Below, piece after piece: positions 8,783-18,121 of a DNA stretch of 64,000 nucleotides (position 1 is the first letter of the stretch; every line of letters starts with the position of its first letter). This DNA comes from BOG-908 sp964242595 (lineage in GTDB: Bacteria; Pseudomonadota; Alphaproteobacteria; Acetobacterales; Acetobacteraceae). The position numbers and the translations under genes were made by a program. The stretch lies in NCBI GenBank assembly GCA_964242595.1, contig CAXTBC010000002.1, forward strand, positions 1-64,000, given 5' to 3'. The notes beneath the pieces were generated by a model. The model was not told the origin of the DNA, ran no database searches, and saw only the letters and a list, made by a program, of their open reading frames with translations.

Positions 8783-8897
8783 GAGGCTCTGCCCCAAACC
8801 CCGCTGGGGCCTCGAGGCCCCAGACCCCCATCTGTTTAGGTTCTCTTACGACAAATTCTAAGGACTTATCCTTAGCGGGGTCCAGGGGCAGAGCCTC
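8783..8897 (-). repeat. Repeat family B, copy 1
   Basis: The element is bounded by GAGGCTCTGCCCC and its inverse GGGGCAGAGCCTC. It contains the internal palindrome CTGGGGCCTCGAGGCCCCAG and the marks CTAAGGACTTATCCTTAG and CTGTTTAGG shared with copies at 31984 and 42587. It occupies the gap after the SGNH hydrolase gene. Confidence 0.75.
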
Positions 8898-8906
8898 TAG
8901 CCTTCC

Positions 8907-10691
8907 TCACGGCGCCTGAAACATCGCCGGCGTGATTAGCCCGGCATTCACCGCGGCCTGATGCAGCGCCGCCGCTGGGTGCACTCCATCCGCACTGGCC
9001 GCGCCCAGGTCGGCGCGCCACTTGCCCGAGCCACCCTGATCGGCAAACACGCCATCGGCATCGATCAACCCGTTGCATCCCAGCACGCTGGCGTGCTGTC
9101 GCAGGTAAGTGTTGTAGGATCGCCTATACATCTCCGAGGCAGAGGCCGAAGCGGCCACCGCACCAAAGCTCAACTTCGTGGAAGCCGGGATCACCGCCGT
9201 CACCGCGGCTGACAGGGTTAGCGTGTTTCCGTTGATGCTCGTCACCACACTGCCCGCCGCAATGCCCGATCCCGATACAGCTTGGCCCACGGCAAGGTTG
9301 GTCACCGCCGCCATCCCGATGGCGGCACTCCCGGCCGCCGTGGCGGCACTGCCCGTGTTGGCCACGGCCACCGTCCAGCTCTGGTTGGCCAGCGTGGTCC
9401 AGCCATCGTTGCTCTGCGTGGTCGGCGGCACGGTGAAGCACCACACCCGCTTGCCGGCCAACGTGTATCGCGCAGCGATCTGGGTGATGTAGGCCTCAAG
9501 CTGGACGTCGGTCACCCCGAAGGTCGACACGTCGTTGCGGCCGTCTTCAAGCAGCACGTCGGTGATCCCGTCGTCCACCGACAAGGCGTACTGCCCGTCT
9601 CCGTGCGAAACGACGGCAAAAGCCGTCGTCGATCCTCGGGCCGCCGTGACGAAACCGATGTTGTTCTCCAGGCTTCGCTGGATGTAGCCCTGCAGCCCGA
9701 GTGCGTCGGCGTTGTCGCCAGTGCCCGCGGCGATGCTGTCGCCCAGGATCAGCACGGCACCAGGGCTCGGCTGCCCCGTCGGCAAAGTAACCAACCCCAG
9801 CACGGCCACCGGGCACCAGTAGCCGCCACCCGTGTTGGACAGGTTCAGCGGCACCATCGTCTGGTCGAGCGGCGTCGTGCTCCTGTTGTCGAACTCCCCA
9901 GCCAACCTGGAGCCCGCTCCAGGGTAGTCCATCAATTGCAAGCCGGCTGCGGTCACGGTGGCGAAACTTCGGATGTAGAACGTGGCGCCCGCAGCAAGCT
10001 CCACGGCCACCGGATCGGAGGTCACCACGTCGTGAGCCGGCTCGATGGTGAACTGCCGCTTGCCACCGAACTTTGCCGGAATGAACGAACCGGTGAAACT
10101 CATCGGCTGCCCGGCGGCCGTCGTGGCCGTAACTGGATTGCTCAACGTCACTGCAGTCGCCAGCGGGAGGTTACCCGAGCCGGCGACGAAAGTGTTTGCC
10201 ACCGAAACCACGTACGTGTTGGCAGCGATGCCGCCGCCGCTGCTGCTGACCAGCTGCCCCACGCTGATCCCGTTGGCACCCAACGTTGTCGCTGCAAAAT
10301 TCAACACGCTGGAACCCGACGCCACCGCCCCGTTGGCCAGCACAGTCGTCGCGTTGGCCGAAGGCACATAGAGTGCAGCTGTCCCTGTGGCCGTCACCGG
10401 CCGGTCCGTCTCACCCTGCTGGGGCATGTCGAACGCGGCATAGACAAGCTTGACGGCCGTGACCGCACCGAACGCGGGCGCGACACAGGCGACCTGGTCC
10501 ATCACCGCAGTGTTGGTGTTGTCGAACCAGGCGCTCGAACCGTTCACGCCCCGGCGGGAGCAGATCGGTACCCAGACCTGCCGCCCGGACAGCGCCCGCA
10601 AGGATTTCGGTGGCGTGATCACACTGGCCTTCACTTGCCCGGCAGGCAGCATGAACGACAACGCCAGTGCCCAGCTTAGCAACTTGCACAT
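8907..10691 (-). CDS. Secreted SGNH/GDSL hydrolase, phage tail-associated
   Basis: A 594-residue protein with a signal peptide (1-22). The SGNH block I (GDS, Ser319), a block III-like GRND (Asn386) and the block V DGVH (Asp568, His571) are all present, so an esterase or deacetylase acting on polysaccharide is likely. Two related beta modules, each with a VGQxVS...GIAA motif, lie at about 120-200 and 445-512; the second is inside the catalytic domain, between blocks III and V. It starts 2 bp after the previous phage gene stop. A role in modifying surface polysaccharide during adsorption is inferred. Confidence 0.82.
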   Translation of the reverse strand: MCKLLSWALALSFMLPAGQVKASVITPPKSLRALSGRQVWVPICSRRGVNGSSAWFDNTNTAVMDQVACVAPAFGAVTAVKLVYAAFDMPQQGETDRPVTATGTAALYVPSANATTVLANGAVASGSSVLNFAATTLGANGISVGQLVSSSGGGIAANTYVVSVANTFVAGSGNLPLATAVTLSNPVTATTAAGQPMSFTGSFIPAKFGGKRQFTIEPAHDVVTSDPVAVELAAGATFYIRSFATVTAAGLQLMDYPGAGSRLAGEFDNRSTTPLDQTMVPLNLSNTGGGYWCPVAVLGLVTLPTGQPSPGAVLILGDSIAAGTGDNADALGLQGYIQRSLENNIGFVTAARGSTTAFAVVSHGDGQYALSVDDGITDVLLEDGRNDVSTFGVTDVQLEAYITQIAARYTLAGKRVWCFTVPPTTQSNDGWTTLANQSWTVAVANTGSAATAAGSAAIGMAAVTNLAVGQAVSGSGIAAGSVVTSINGNTLTLSAAVTAVIPASTKLSFGAVAASASASEMYRRSYNTYLRQHASVLGCNGLIDADGVFADQGGSGKWRADLGAASADGVHPAAALHQAAVNAGLITPAMFQAP

Positions 10692-10693
10692 GC

Positions 10694-11326
10694 TCAGTTC
10701 TCCCAAGCGGAAAACATCACCGCACTCGCCGCATAAACGGTGATCGCACCGCGGTTGATGAACTGGCCGCTCTCGTAAAAGCTGCCGGCGGCGAAATAGG
10801 CGCAATCAGACCCGTTCGGCACCGCCGGCCCGCCCATGACGTTCACCCACACGGCCGAACCTTGCGGCACCTGAAAGGACAAGTACCGCCGCGTCGCGTT
10901 GGCGGCGAACACCTGCGTGCTCGTCGCCGCCGGCAACGCCACCGTCCGCGACGTCAGCGTGCCACCGGCTGGCAAGGCCGGGATACCTGCCGAAGCAACC
11001 GACCAGAGGGCCTTCAGAACCGCAATCATCGATCCCTGGCCGCCGGTGAAGGCGGTATCGGCAACCCCCCCCAGCGCCTGTGCCGAAGCCTGCTCAGCAC
11101 CGATCTGCACCACTTGGTTCGCTGCCGAGGAGCCACCCACCGGGGCACTCACCACCAGCGGGTTGGCTGCCGTCCCGCAAGCCACAGCAGCCCCACTCGA
11201 CGTGACGCAATGCAAGGTTACCGCCGGTGCCCGATTCGTCCCGTCAGGCAACACATAGGAACTGCCGGCAGCCGCAGGCGAGGCTAGCAAGCCGGCCGAA
11301 CAGATAGCAAAGATAAGGCTCCTCAT
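10694..11326 (-). CDS. Phage-associated secreted protein of unknown function
   Basis: A 210-residue protein with a clear signal peptide (MRSLIFAICSAGLLASPAAAG). The C-terminal part (about 140-210, RRYLSFQVPQGSAVWVNVMGG) looks like the small beta-sandwich seen in phage decoration or fibre-associated proteins. It lies between the coiled-coil gene and the SGNH hydrolase and is probably co-transcribed with both. A signal peptide on two neighbouring tail-end genes is unusual for virion proteins. Confidence 0.6.
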   Translation of the reverse strand: MRSLIFAICSAGLLASPAAAGSSYVLPDGTNRAPAVTLHCVTSSGAAVACGTAANPLVVSAPVGGSSAANQVVQIGAEQASAQALGGVADTAFTGGQGSMIAVLKALWSVASAGIPALPAGGTLTSRTVALPAATSTQVFAANATRRYLSFQVPQGSAVWVNVMGGPAVPNGSDCAYFAAGSFYESGQFINRGAITVYAASAVMFSAWEN

Positions 11327-11371
11327 AGACGTCTCCTACCTGGTTAACCGGCCACCGAACCGCGGTGGCAA

Positions 11372-11797
11372 TCAGCGCTTGAGAAAGCTCTCGCTCACCA
11401 GCCAGCCGTAGATCGGTTCAGCCAGCCAAAGCGCTGCACTGCCGATCAGGCCCGCCCCGAAAACCAGTCCGGCCACGCGTGATTTCAGGCCGAGTATGTC
11501 AGCCACCGGCCGGCGCAACGCCTCGATCGCGCGGATCATGTCACCAATCGAGCGCGCATGCTCGGCCGCGCCGGACCGCAGCGTCTCCATCTCGTGCTGC
11601 ACGATGGAGACGATGCACTCGAACTTCTCTTCCAGCTCGCGCTGATCCCGGCGCAAGGTCGCAAGGTCGGCGCGGACAAGCTCGTGCAGCTGCTCTGCCT
11701 GTGCCTGGCGAATGTCGATCGTGCTGTGCAGGCCGCGGATACCCGTCAGCACCTCTCCCATCTGCTGAAACAGCAGGTGCATCTCGTTCTGCGCCAT
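11372..11797 (-). CDS. Coiled-coil protein with C-terminal membrane helix, prophage
   Basis: A 141-residue protein. About 1-100 is heptad-like (LHSTIDIRQAQAEQLHELVRADL, then REQ/E-rich repeats), followed by one transmembrane segment (about 112-128, AGLVFGAGLIGSAALWL) and a short tail. The ATG at 11797 has GGAG 6 bases upstream and follows the tailspike stop. Such proteins are common near phage lysis or tail-end genes, but the function is unknown. Confidence 0.6.
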   Translation of the reverse strand: MAQNEMHLLFQQMGEVLTGIRGLHSTIDIRQAQAEQLHELVRADLATLRRDQRELEEKFECIVSIVQHEMETLRSGAAEHARSIGDMIRAIEALRRPVADILGLKSRVAGLVFGAGLIGSAALWLAEPIYGWLVSESFLKR

Positions 11798-11807
11798 CAC
11801 CTACTCC

Positions 11808-14078
11808 TCAGGCGATGCTCAGCACACCACCGTTGTTCCACACCTGCCCCGATCCGGCTGCCGGCTTGACGGTCGGCAGGCCAGGCACGAACAGGCCACT
11901 GCTCGGCGACAGCCAGAGTGCCCCCTTCGGCTGCATGCCGATGCCACCGGCATTCGTACTGATCAGGCTGAGATTGCCGCTCACCGCGTTGGAGATCACC
12001 GGCCAGTTCGCGGCACCGGGTATATTCATCAGGCTGACGATGTTGCCGCTGCCCGAAGTACCACCCGCCGCATTGATGAACAGGTTACCGCCCTTGGTTT
12101 GTATCACGCCGTTCACCGTGCCATCCGACCCGTCAAAGCACAGCGTCGGCGGGTTGGAAGTCGTGGCCGCTTGTGGCCGCAAGAAATTGGCGGCGCCTGC
12201 CACGTTGGAAATCCGGAACAGCACGCTCCCGCCCTGGTTGGAGAACACATGGTCCTTGGAGTTTCCCCAACCCGCCGGGACGTTCGGCTGCGACGGTGTG
12301 ATGAACGACAGGTAGTCGCCCGAGTTGGCCGGCGTGGAGTCGAGGATCGCGGTCGCCAGCGGCACGTTGCCGAGGTGCAGCCCGTAGGTGGTCAACCCGA
12401 CCGTGCCGTTGGCGCCGTTGATCTGGACGACGGTCGCCATGTCCTCGAAATGGCAACCCTCGATGATGTTGCTCGAGGAGTTGGTCGTGCTGATGAAGTT
12501 GAAGGCGATGTCGGCAGGAGTGCCCCCGGTCGGTCCGCCCACGAAATTACAGCCGCTAACATGGAAGTTCGAGACGTTGGTCAGGTTGAAGAACATCTGC
12601 GGCCCGGCCGGCCCGGTATCGCGTGTGATATCGAGCCCGGCAAAGAAGCCGTCCGTGACGTTCGCGAGCTGCACCGTCCCGAGGCTCGTATTCACCTCCC
12701 CCTGCGCCACCCACAACCCCAGCAGCATCGCGCGCCCGACCGCGTAACCCGACCATTTCGTCTCGTCGGTCTGCAGCATAAGGTAATCGACGCCGACAAC
12801 GAGCGGGCTGCTCAGGTAAATGCCTTCGCAATAGCCAGTCTGCAGCACCACGGCGTTGCCGTAATAGGCCTGGATGCCGTGCATCCGCGTGTCGACGGAG
12901 GTGTTCAGCTCAACCATTGCTGAGCTGGTGGATCCCGCTGCAGCCGGCGGCCCGAACCACGATATGTTGGCGATCTGCGTGCTCCAGCACCCGACTAGTA
13001 CAAGGCCGCGCAAGAACGTCTGCGGAAACGGCGTGGTCCCGTTGCTCCCGTTCGGATAGCTGAAGAACTCCACCTCGCTGATGCTGGCCGACACGTAGCC
13101 GAACGAGGACGTCGACGGATAGGTGAGCCTGATCCCCGCCGCAGTCTGGCCTGTAGGACTCTCGGCAAACAGCGAGAAGCCGCCAATCAGAACCTTGCTC
13201 AGCACGTTGCCCGGCGCCAGGTCGAAGCCAATGCCGGTGTGCTGCAGGTGGATACGGGTCAGGCCGCGTCCCGCACCCCGGATGGCCACCACCTTGCCGC
13301 TGATCACAATCGCACTCGTGAGCCAGTAGTCACCCGCCGGTATGTAGAGTTCACCGCCATTCGAGGGCAACTGCGCGACCGCAGCGCTGAACGCCGAGGT
13401 GCAGTCCGCCCCGCCCTGCACCGCCCCGTAATCGAGCACGTTGATGCTGTCGCTGGCCCGACGCGCCAACGATCGCGCAGTCCCACCGGAACCGGCCATC
13501 ACCGTGCCTAGGCTCACGTCGCTCGCTACTGGCGATGTCACCTGACCTGCAAGGTTGACCGCAGCAAAGCCCCCTGCAGGTATCTTCGATCCCAGCACGG
13601 CAAGGCTCGCCTCCGCCGCGGAAATCGTCTGTGACAGCACGGTCAGGCTGCCCGACACGCTCGGGTCGGTTGCTGCGGCTATGACACCGTTCGTGTCGAT
13701 GCTGACGTTGGTGCCGCCACTGAACAAAGCGCGCAACCCGCCAACCGGCAAACGTTTGGGAGTCCCGCTGGAGTTGATGATGGCCTCGTCTCCGCTTGCG
13801 AGCGCAGCCTCCTGCACGAACAAGGCATGGTCGCCACCATTGGCCAGCAGAGCAGCATTCTGCAGAGCCAGGCCAGACCCGAGAGTCAACGGCTCAGGCG
13901 CACCCGGCCCCAGCGAGGCCCGGCCGAGCACGCTCTGGCTCGGCACCTCAAGCACCTGCTGTGTGCCGCTCAGCAACTCTGCCACGCTCACCGCGCGCGT
14001 CACGCCGCCTTGGCTGACGGGTATCTCGTCCTGCGCGCCCGTCCCGGTGGCACTCGGCAGTTGTGGAATCGTCGGCAT
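11808..14078 (-). CDS. Tailspike with pectate-lyase-like beta-helix
   Basis: A 756-residue virion protein. The N-terminal part (1-200) is a low-complexity adaptor rich in Ala, Ser and Gly. At about 212 the sequence INVLDYGAVQGGADCTSAF begins a Pectate_lyase_3-type right-handed beta-helix, running to about 560 with many Asn/Gly turns. The C-terminus (about 640-756) is a trimerisation-like tail. Such proteins bind or cleave capsular polysaccharide and set host range. No catalytic residues can be assigned by eye. It lies between the fibre genes and the coiled-coil gene. Confidence 0.8.
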   Translation of the reverse strand: MPTIPQLPSATGTGAQDEIPVSQGGVTRAVSVAELLSGTQQVLEVPSQSVLGRASLGPGAPEPLTLGSGLALQNAALLANGGDHALFVQEAALASGDEAIINSSGTPKRLPVGGLRALFSGGTNVSIDTNGVIAAATDPSVSGSLTVLSQTISAAEASLAVLGSKIPAGGFAAVNLAGQVTSPVASDVSLGTVMAGSGGTARSLARRASDSINVLDYGAVQGGADCTSAFSAAVAQLPSNGGELYIPAGDYWLTSAIVISGKVVAIRGAGRGLTRIHLQHTGIGFDLAPGNVLSKVLIGGFSLFAESPTGQTAAGIRLTYPSTSSFGYVSASISEVEFFSYPNGSNGTTPFPQTFLRGLVLVGCWSTQIANISWFGPPAAAGSTSSAMVELNTSVDTRMHGIQAYYGNAVVLQTGYCEGIYLSSPLVVGVDYLMLQTDETKWSGYAVGRAMLLGLWVAQGEVNTSLGTVQLANVTDGFFAGLDITRDTGPAGPQMFFNLTNVSNFHVSGCNFVGGPTGGTPADIAFNFISTTNSSSNIIEGCHFEDMATVVQINGANGTVGLTTYGLHLGNVPLATAILDSTPANSGDYLSFITPSQPNVPAGWGNSKDHVFSNQGGSVLFRISNVAGAANFLRPQAATTSNPPTLCFDGSDGTVNGVIQTKGGNLFINAAGGTSGSGNIVSLMNIPGAANWPVISNAVSGNLSLISTNAGGIGMQPKGALWLSPSSGLFVPGLPTVKPAAGSGQVWNNGGVLSIA

Positions 14079-14146
14079 ACAAGCCTCGCATCAAGTTTGT
14101 GGAGAACCGCACACGCTCGCCCGGGCAGAACAGCCGGCCCACCGCC

Positions 14147-14629
14147 TCAGCTTACCGTCAATGGGTCGCCGATCTGGTCTGTCATCGGTGCCCCGGTCTG
14201 GTCGGTGAGGTCGTTGCCGAACGGCGCAGGCGTGGCCAACGTCAATACTGTCAGCCCGATCGTGCGCGAAAGCGTGCGCCCGCCTTGCGTGCCCACAACC
14301 ACCGTCACTGCGTACGTCGTCCCGGCCAGGCCCGCTGTCAGCCAGAGGATCGCCAAGTCGCCATCAGCGCGCGAGGACGCCAGCGAAAGATCGCCGCTGT
14401 TTGCAGGAGAGATCGCGACGTCGAGCGTGGCCACGCCGTCGCCCACGTCGCCCGCCAACACGCGAGAAAGATCCACGACATAATCGAGCGTGTCACCCGG
14501 GTCCTTCACCGGCCAGGTGAGCGGCGCCGGTACCGTCTGCCAGGTGCCGCGCGGAAAAGGTCCAAAGCCGTCAGGCACCACAACGCGCGACGTGCTTGGC
14601 TGCCATACAAATTGTGCCGGTGTACCCAT
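14147..14629 (-). CDS. Phage fibre/tail-adaptor protein, Ig-like
   Basis: A 160-residue beta-rich protein. Residues 40-130 look like one Ig-like sandwich (GDTLDYVVDLSRVL ... TTYAVTVVVGTQGGRTLSRTI). The C-terminus contains the repeat-like NDLTDQTGAPMTDQIGDPLTV. Genes of this type sit between a fibre and a tailspike in related prophages and probably form a joint between them. There is no signal peptide or enzyme motif. Confidence 0.55.
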   Translation of the reverse strand: MGTPAQFVWQPSTSRVVVPDGFGPFPRGTWQTVPAPLTWPVKDPGDTLDYVVDLSRVLAGDVGDGVATLDVAISPANSGDLSLASSRADGDLAILWLTAGLAGTTYAVTVVVGTQGGRTLSRTIGLTVLTLATPAPFGNDLTDQTGAPMTDQIGDPLTVS

Positions 14630-14679
14630 TCAGAAGACCTCCATGCGTCGCCGAGGAAAACGCTGCACCGCCTGGCGCC

Positions 14680-15927
14680 TCACCACTCGACAAGCACGAG
14701 CCCAGGCCCGCCCTGTCCACCGATGCCGCTGCCGATCCCGCCTCCAGCTCCGCACCCCGGGCCCGAGCCGTTGCGCCCGGTCAGCGATGCGCTGGATGGT
14801 CCGCTCACATGCAGGCCACCGGAGCTGGCGAATGCGCCCCCGCCCGGCCCGCTCAGCCAGTTGCTGCCAAGGCTCAGCGCGTCGCCACCAGCGCCGCCTG
14901 GAATCGCCAGCCCCAGCCCGGAACCCGAACCGCCCACCGTGGCACCCAGCCCCGCCGAGTTCGGCGTGCCGCTGGCGCCAGCCGCGCCACCCGCCGCCGA
15001 AGCCAAGCTACCGAAGCTGGAAGCCCCGCCGTTGGAGCCAGCGCCCGCACCACCGTTGCCCACCGTTACCGTGAACGATTGGCCGGCCGTCACACCCACG
15101 TACCCCTCGCAATAGCCGCCGCCGGCACCGCCGCCGCCAGCACCGCCGAAGCCGTTGCCGCCCGCGCCGCCGCCGCCCCATATCCGCAACCGCAGCACCG
15201 ACACGCCCGAAGGCACGCTCCAAACCCCCTGCGTCGTTGGCTGGAACACCACCAGGTTGTGCGTGCCCGGCGTCAGTTGCGGCAATTTCCAGTTTAGGAA
15301 GGGCGCCGTTGGGATCGTCGAAATGTTGGCAGCCGTCACGGCCTGCTGCCCGTAGGCTACGCTGATCACGTATAATCCCACCCAGCCCGTATCCACTGCG
15401 GGCAGGCTTTGGCCGCCAGCCGCGACGGCGGGTCCGGGTTTGACCGCCAGCTGCACCGTCTGGCGCCGCTGCGTCATCTGCGCCGCACCATCATTGCCTG
15501 GCCCGCTGAACGGCTGCGCAGGGTTGGCTGCGTTGTAGTACGGCAGGACCGTCGTGCCCGTGTCGGTTTCTGCCAAAGTAGCCTGCACGAGATAGCTGAT
15601 CACCTGCCCGGACGCCGCAGGCGGGGTCAGAGAAAACGTCGTCGCACCTGTATTGATGCCGATGCGCACCAACGTGTTGGCCGGCAGCGCCGGCAGTGAT
15701 CCATAGGGTGTCGTGTCGATCACGCCGAACTGCGTGATGCTGCCCGCGCCGATGTTGATGGACAGCGAAGCCGGTGCGGTAGGCATGCAGGCCAACCCGT
15801 CCACCACGGTCGTGCTGCCCAACGTCGCCTGCGCCAGATAGCCCAGGGCAACCATCGTGTTGCGCTGCGTGTTGAGCAGGTCCGTATCGAGCGGAATGGC
15901 GCCCGCATACACGATCTGACGATCCAT
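14680..15927 (-). CDS. Tail fibre with glycine-rich receptor-binding region
   Basis: A 415-residue fibre. The N-terminal region (1-235) is a beta-rich shaft beginning MDRQIVYAGAIPLDTDLL, a common start for fibre proteins after gpI in this phage group. From about 238, VWSVPSGVSVLRLRIWGGG opens a glycine-rich domain with long GGG runs, comparable in style to polyglycine receptor-binding tips. This part probably contacts the host surface. The gene is followed downstream by the fibre adaptor and tailspike genes. Confidence 0.75.
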   Translation of the reverse strand: MDRQIVYAGAIPLDTDLLNTQRNTMVALGYLAQATLGSTTVVDGLACMPTAPASLSINIGAGSITQFGVIDTTPYGSLPALPANTLVRIGINTGATTFSLTPPAASGQVISYLVQATLAETDTGTTVLPYYNAANPAQPFSGPGNDGAAQMTQRRQTVQLAVKPGPAVAAGGQSLPAVDTGWVGLYVISVAYGQQAVTAANISTIPTAPFLNWKLPQLTPGTHNLVVFQPTTQGVWSVPSGVSVLRLRIWGGGGAGGNGFGGAGGGGAGGGYCEGYVGVTAGQSFTVTVGNGGAGAGSNGGASSFGSLASAAGGAAGASGTPNSAGLGATVGGSGSGLGLAIPGGAGGDALSLGSNWLSGPGGGAFASSGGLHVSGPSSASLTGRNGSGPGCGAGGGIGSGIGGQGGPGLVLVEW

Positions 15928-15975
15928 GCATTTCTCTCCCTGTTTGTCGGATCAGTGCCGGCCTACAAGGCCGGG

Positions 15976-16617
15976 TCAGCCCTGGATCTGCACCCAGGCG
16001 CTATAGCCGGCCGGCAGAACTGCCGCCGTCGATGCGTAGATGTCGGCATCGGACACGGCGCTCTGCACCATGGCCAGGCTGCCATAGGCCGGCACGCCTC
16101 CGGTATCGTAGCCAGCCAGGGCGGCTATCCCCGCACCGTGCGGCCGCGTTACTGTCACAAATACCTGGTAGGGCATGGCAAGGTTTCCGTAGCCGCCCGC
16201 CACGTCGTAACCCACACCGCCGGTGTTATAGCCACCGGTATCCATCGGCCTTGCAGGCTCGAACACTTGGGCCGGGGTGCCCGTCAACTGGGCGAGTGCC
16301 GCCGTCAGCGCCTGCCGTGTTCCGCGTGGCCGCAACAGCTCGAACCCGATCCGCTGCACGAAACCCGCGTCGCTCTCGCCGCTCCGCCGCGGCAGCCCAC
16401 CACCAAAGAAGTCCGTGCTGATCATGTCGACAAAGATGCCGCTCGCAGTCAGCAGCCTCGCCTGCGCGCGCACCGCCTCGATCAGCGCGTAAATTGCCGC
16501 CCATGCAACACCGAACCCACTGAGCACGGCATCGCCAAGCGGCGCCACGTCGCCGAACCAGCGGGTCGGCAGCACGCGCCTGGCACGGCTGACGAAGTCC
16601 TCGACATCTCCAAGCAT
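15976..16617 (-). CDS. Baseplate tail protein I-like
   Basis: A 213-residue protein directly after the gpJ-like gene, starting within two bases of its stop. It begins MLGDVEDFVSRARRVLPTRWFGD and has the helical N-half and beta C-half of gpI/YmfQ-like baseplate proteins. In P2-like phages gpI joins J and the fibre to the baseplate. The order W-J-I-fibre supports the call more than the sequence does. Two tandem tyrosine/glycine-rich segments (GGYNTGGVGYD, AGYDTGGVPAYG) are present. Confidence 0.7.
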   Translation of the reverse strand: MLGDVEDFVSRARRVLPTRWFGDVAPLGDAVLSGFGVAWAAIYALIEAVRAQARLLTASGIFVDMISTDFFGGGLPRRSGESDAGFVQRIGFELLRPRGTRQALTAALAQLTGTPAQVFEPARPMDTGGYNTGGVGYDVAGGYGNLAMPYQVFVTVTRPHGAGIAALAGYDTGGVPAYGSLAMVQSAVSDADIYASTAAVLPAGYSAWVQIQG

Positions 16618-16618
16618 G

Positions 16619-17749
16619 TCAGTTCACGACGATGCTGGACGCGATCAGCACTCCGCTCTGCGAGGCCGTCACGTCAGCCGCAATGCCGTTGATGCTGGTC
16701 TGCGTCACGCTGACCACGCTCGGATCGGCACCATGCGCCAACGCCTCGATTTTGGAGAGCGCCAGCGTGCCCGCAATCGGCAACCCCGCGATCCAGGCGA
16801 AGACAGCCGATTGCACCGCCAGCTGAACAGCAGTCCGCGTCAGCGGGTTGGAAGTCACCAACGTCATCTGCACCGCGACAGCCTGTATTGTGGGCCCGGT
16901 CACCGCGTATGTGGCGCCGATCGGCCTTACCGCCTCCACCGCCGTGCTGGCGCTCTGCAGCAGCGTCGCCGGCGGCGCGCCGGACCCGTCATCGACCACG
17001 ACCCAGAAATGCCCCAGTGCCGCCGCACCCGTGGTGTCCCGGTTTTCCAGCACGGTGAAACGCAAACCGTTCTGCAACGAGGCGACGGCGAAGCTGATGG
17101 CGCTCACCGTCGCCAGCGAACGGCTGTTGATGTACAGCTGGAACCTGGCCCGCAACGCCGCATCGCTCTCGGGATCGGCCCCGCCGCTGAACGCCGCGGC
17201 GTTGGTCACCGTATCGATGCCGGGCAGGGCAGCGCTGAGCAGCCCGATCGCGCCTGGCTGCACGTTGCCGGCCAAGCCAGCCACGCTCGCCTGGGCCGGC
17301 ACGCTCACGCCACCCGCCAGCGGCGCCACCGTGTAGCCCGAAATCCCGTTCCAGGCAGGATGACTCACCAGCGCCACAACCGCAAAGCTCTGCTGGCCGT
17401 CGTTGGTACTCACCACCGCGCCAACCGGAATTGTCGCTGCCAAGCCCGTCGTGTAGCGGGAGAAAGTCACCGTCCCCGCGCTCGCCGCACCTTGCAGACG
17501 CACCAGCCCGAAATCAGCCATCCAGCTGTCCAGGTCAGCACCCGTGCTCGTCGCCGCCCGCGTCATCGAGAGGACCTGCAGGATCAGCCACTGCATCCAA
17601 AGCGCCACGGCCGCAGCCGATTCCAGCAGCGCCCGCAACACGCTCCCGATCGAAAGGTCGACCAGCTGGCTGGATCCGCCCTCTACGCCGGCCGCCATGT
17701 TCTCGACCAGAACGGAGAACTTCTGCAGGGGAAGGATCATCTCAGACAC
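16619..17749 (-). CDS. Baseplate J/gp47-family protein
   Basis: A 376-residue baseplate wedge protein. Diagnostic features are the N-terminal helical part, the segment TGADLDSWMADFGLVR (about 68-84), the beta-domain VTFSRYTTGLAATIPVGAVVST, and the AALRARFQLYINSRS region around 200. These match the Baseplate_J/gp47 family that builds contractile-tail baseplates. The start overlaps the gpW-like gene by 8 bases. Confidence 0.85.
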   Translation of the reverse strand: MSEMILPLQKFSVLVENMAAGVEGGSSQLVDLSIGSVLRALLESAAAVALWMQWLILQVLSMTRAATSTGADLDSWMADFGLVRLQGAASAGTVTFSRYTTGLAATIPVGAVVSTNDGQQSFAVVALVSHPAWNGISGYTVAPLAGGVSVPAQASVAGLAGNVQPGAIGLLSAALPGIDTVTNAAAFSGGADPESDAALRARFQLYINSRSLATVSAISFAVASLQNGLRFTVLENRDTTGAAALGHFWVVVDDGSGAPPATLLQSASTAVEAVRPIGATYAVTGPTIQAVAVQMTLVTSNPLTRTAVQLAVQSAVFAWIAGLPIAGTLALSKIEALAHGADPSVVSVTQTSINGIAADVTASQSGVLIASSIVVN

Positions 17750-18110
17750 TCACTGAAAACGAGAGAACCTGTGTCGCCCCGCCGGCCTGATCGACATACC
17801 TGATCTGCAGGTAGACGCCGCCGTCCGAAGCGCTGCTCACGTCGATCACCGGCTCGGGCAAGCGTGCGACGGACGCTTCCATGAACATCTGGCTCCTCAC
17901 CGCCGCCCTGATCGCAGCCTCGTTGCCGGGCCGCCCCACAAACTGCGCAAGCCCCGCGCCGTAGTCGGGATGCCAGATGTAATCGCCCGGGTTCGTCAGC
18001 AGCCGCCGCAGCACACGCTGCTGGCCCAGCGCAGTGCCGGAGGCCAACGCGATGTCTCCCGTGCTGCTGGCAACCAAGTCCTGGCCCCACAGCAACGCCG
18101 CATCCTGCAT
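17742..18110 (-). CDS. GPW/gp25-family baseplate protein
   Basis: A 122-residue protein matching the gp25-like lysozyme-fold wedge family: RVLRRLLTNPGDYIWHPDYGAGL (about 33-55) is the conserved core, followed by RSQM and the beta strands VYLQIRYVD. Family members join sheath and baseplate in contractile tails. It overlaps the downstream J-like gene and follows the V-like gene by 11 bases. Confidence 0.83.
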   Translation of the reverse strand: MQDAALLWGQDLVASSTGDIALASGTALGQQRVLRRLLTNPGDYIWHPDYGAGLAQFVGRPGNEAAIRAAVRSQMFMEASVARLPEPVIDVSSASDGGVYLQIRYVDQAGGATQVLSFSVSV

Positions 18111-18121
18111 CGCCGCACTCC

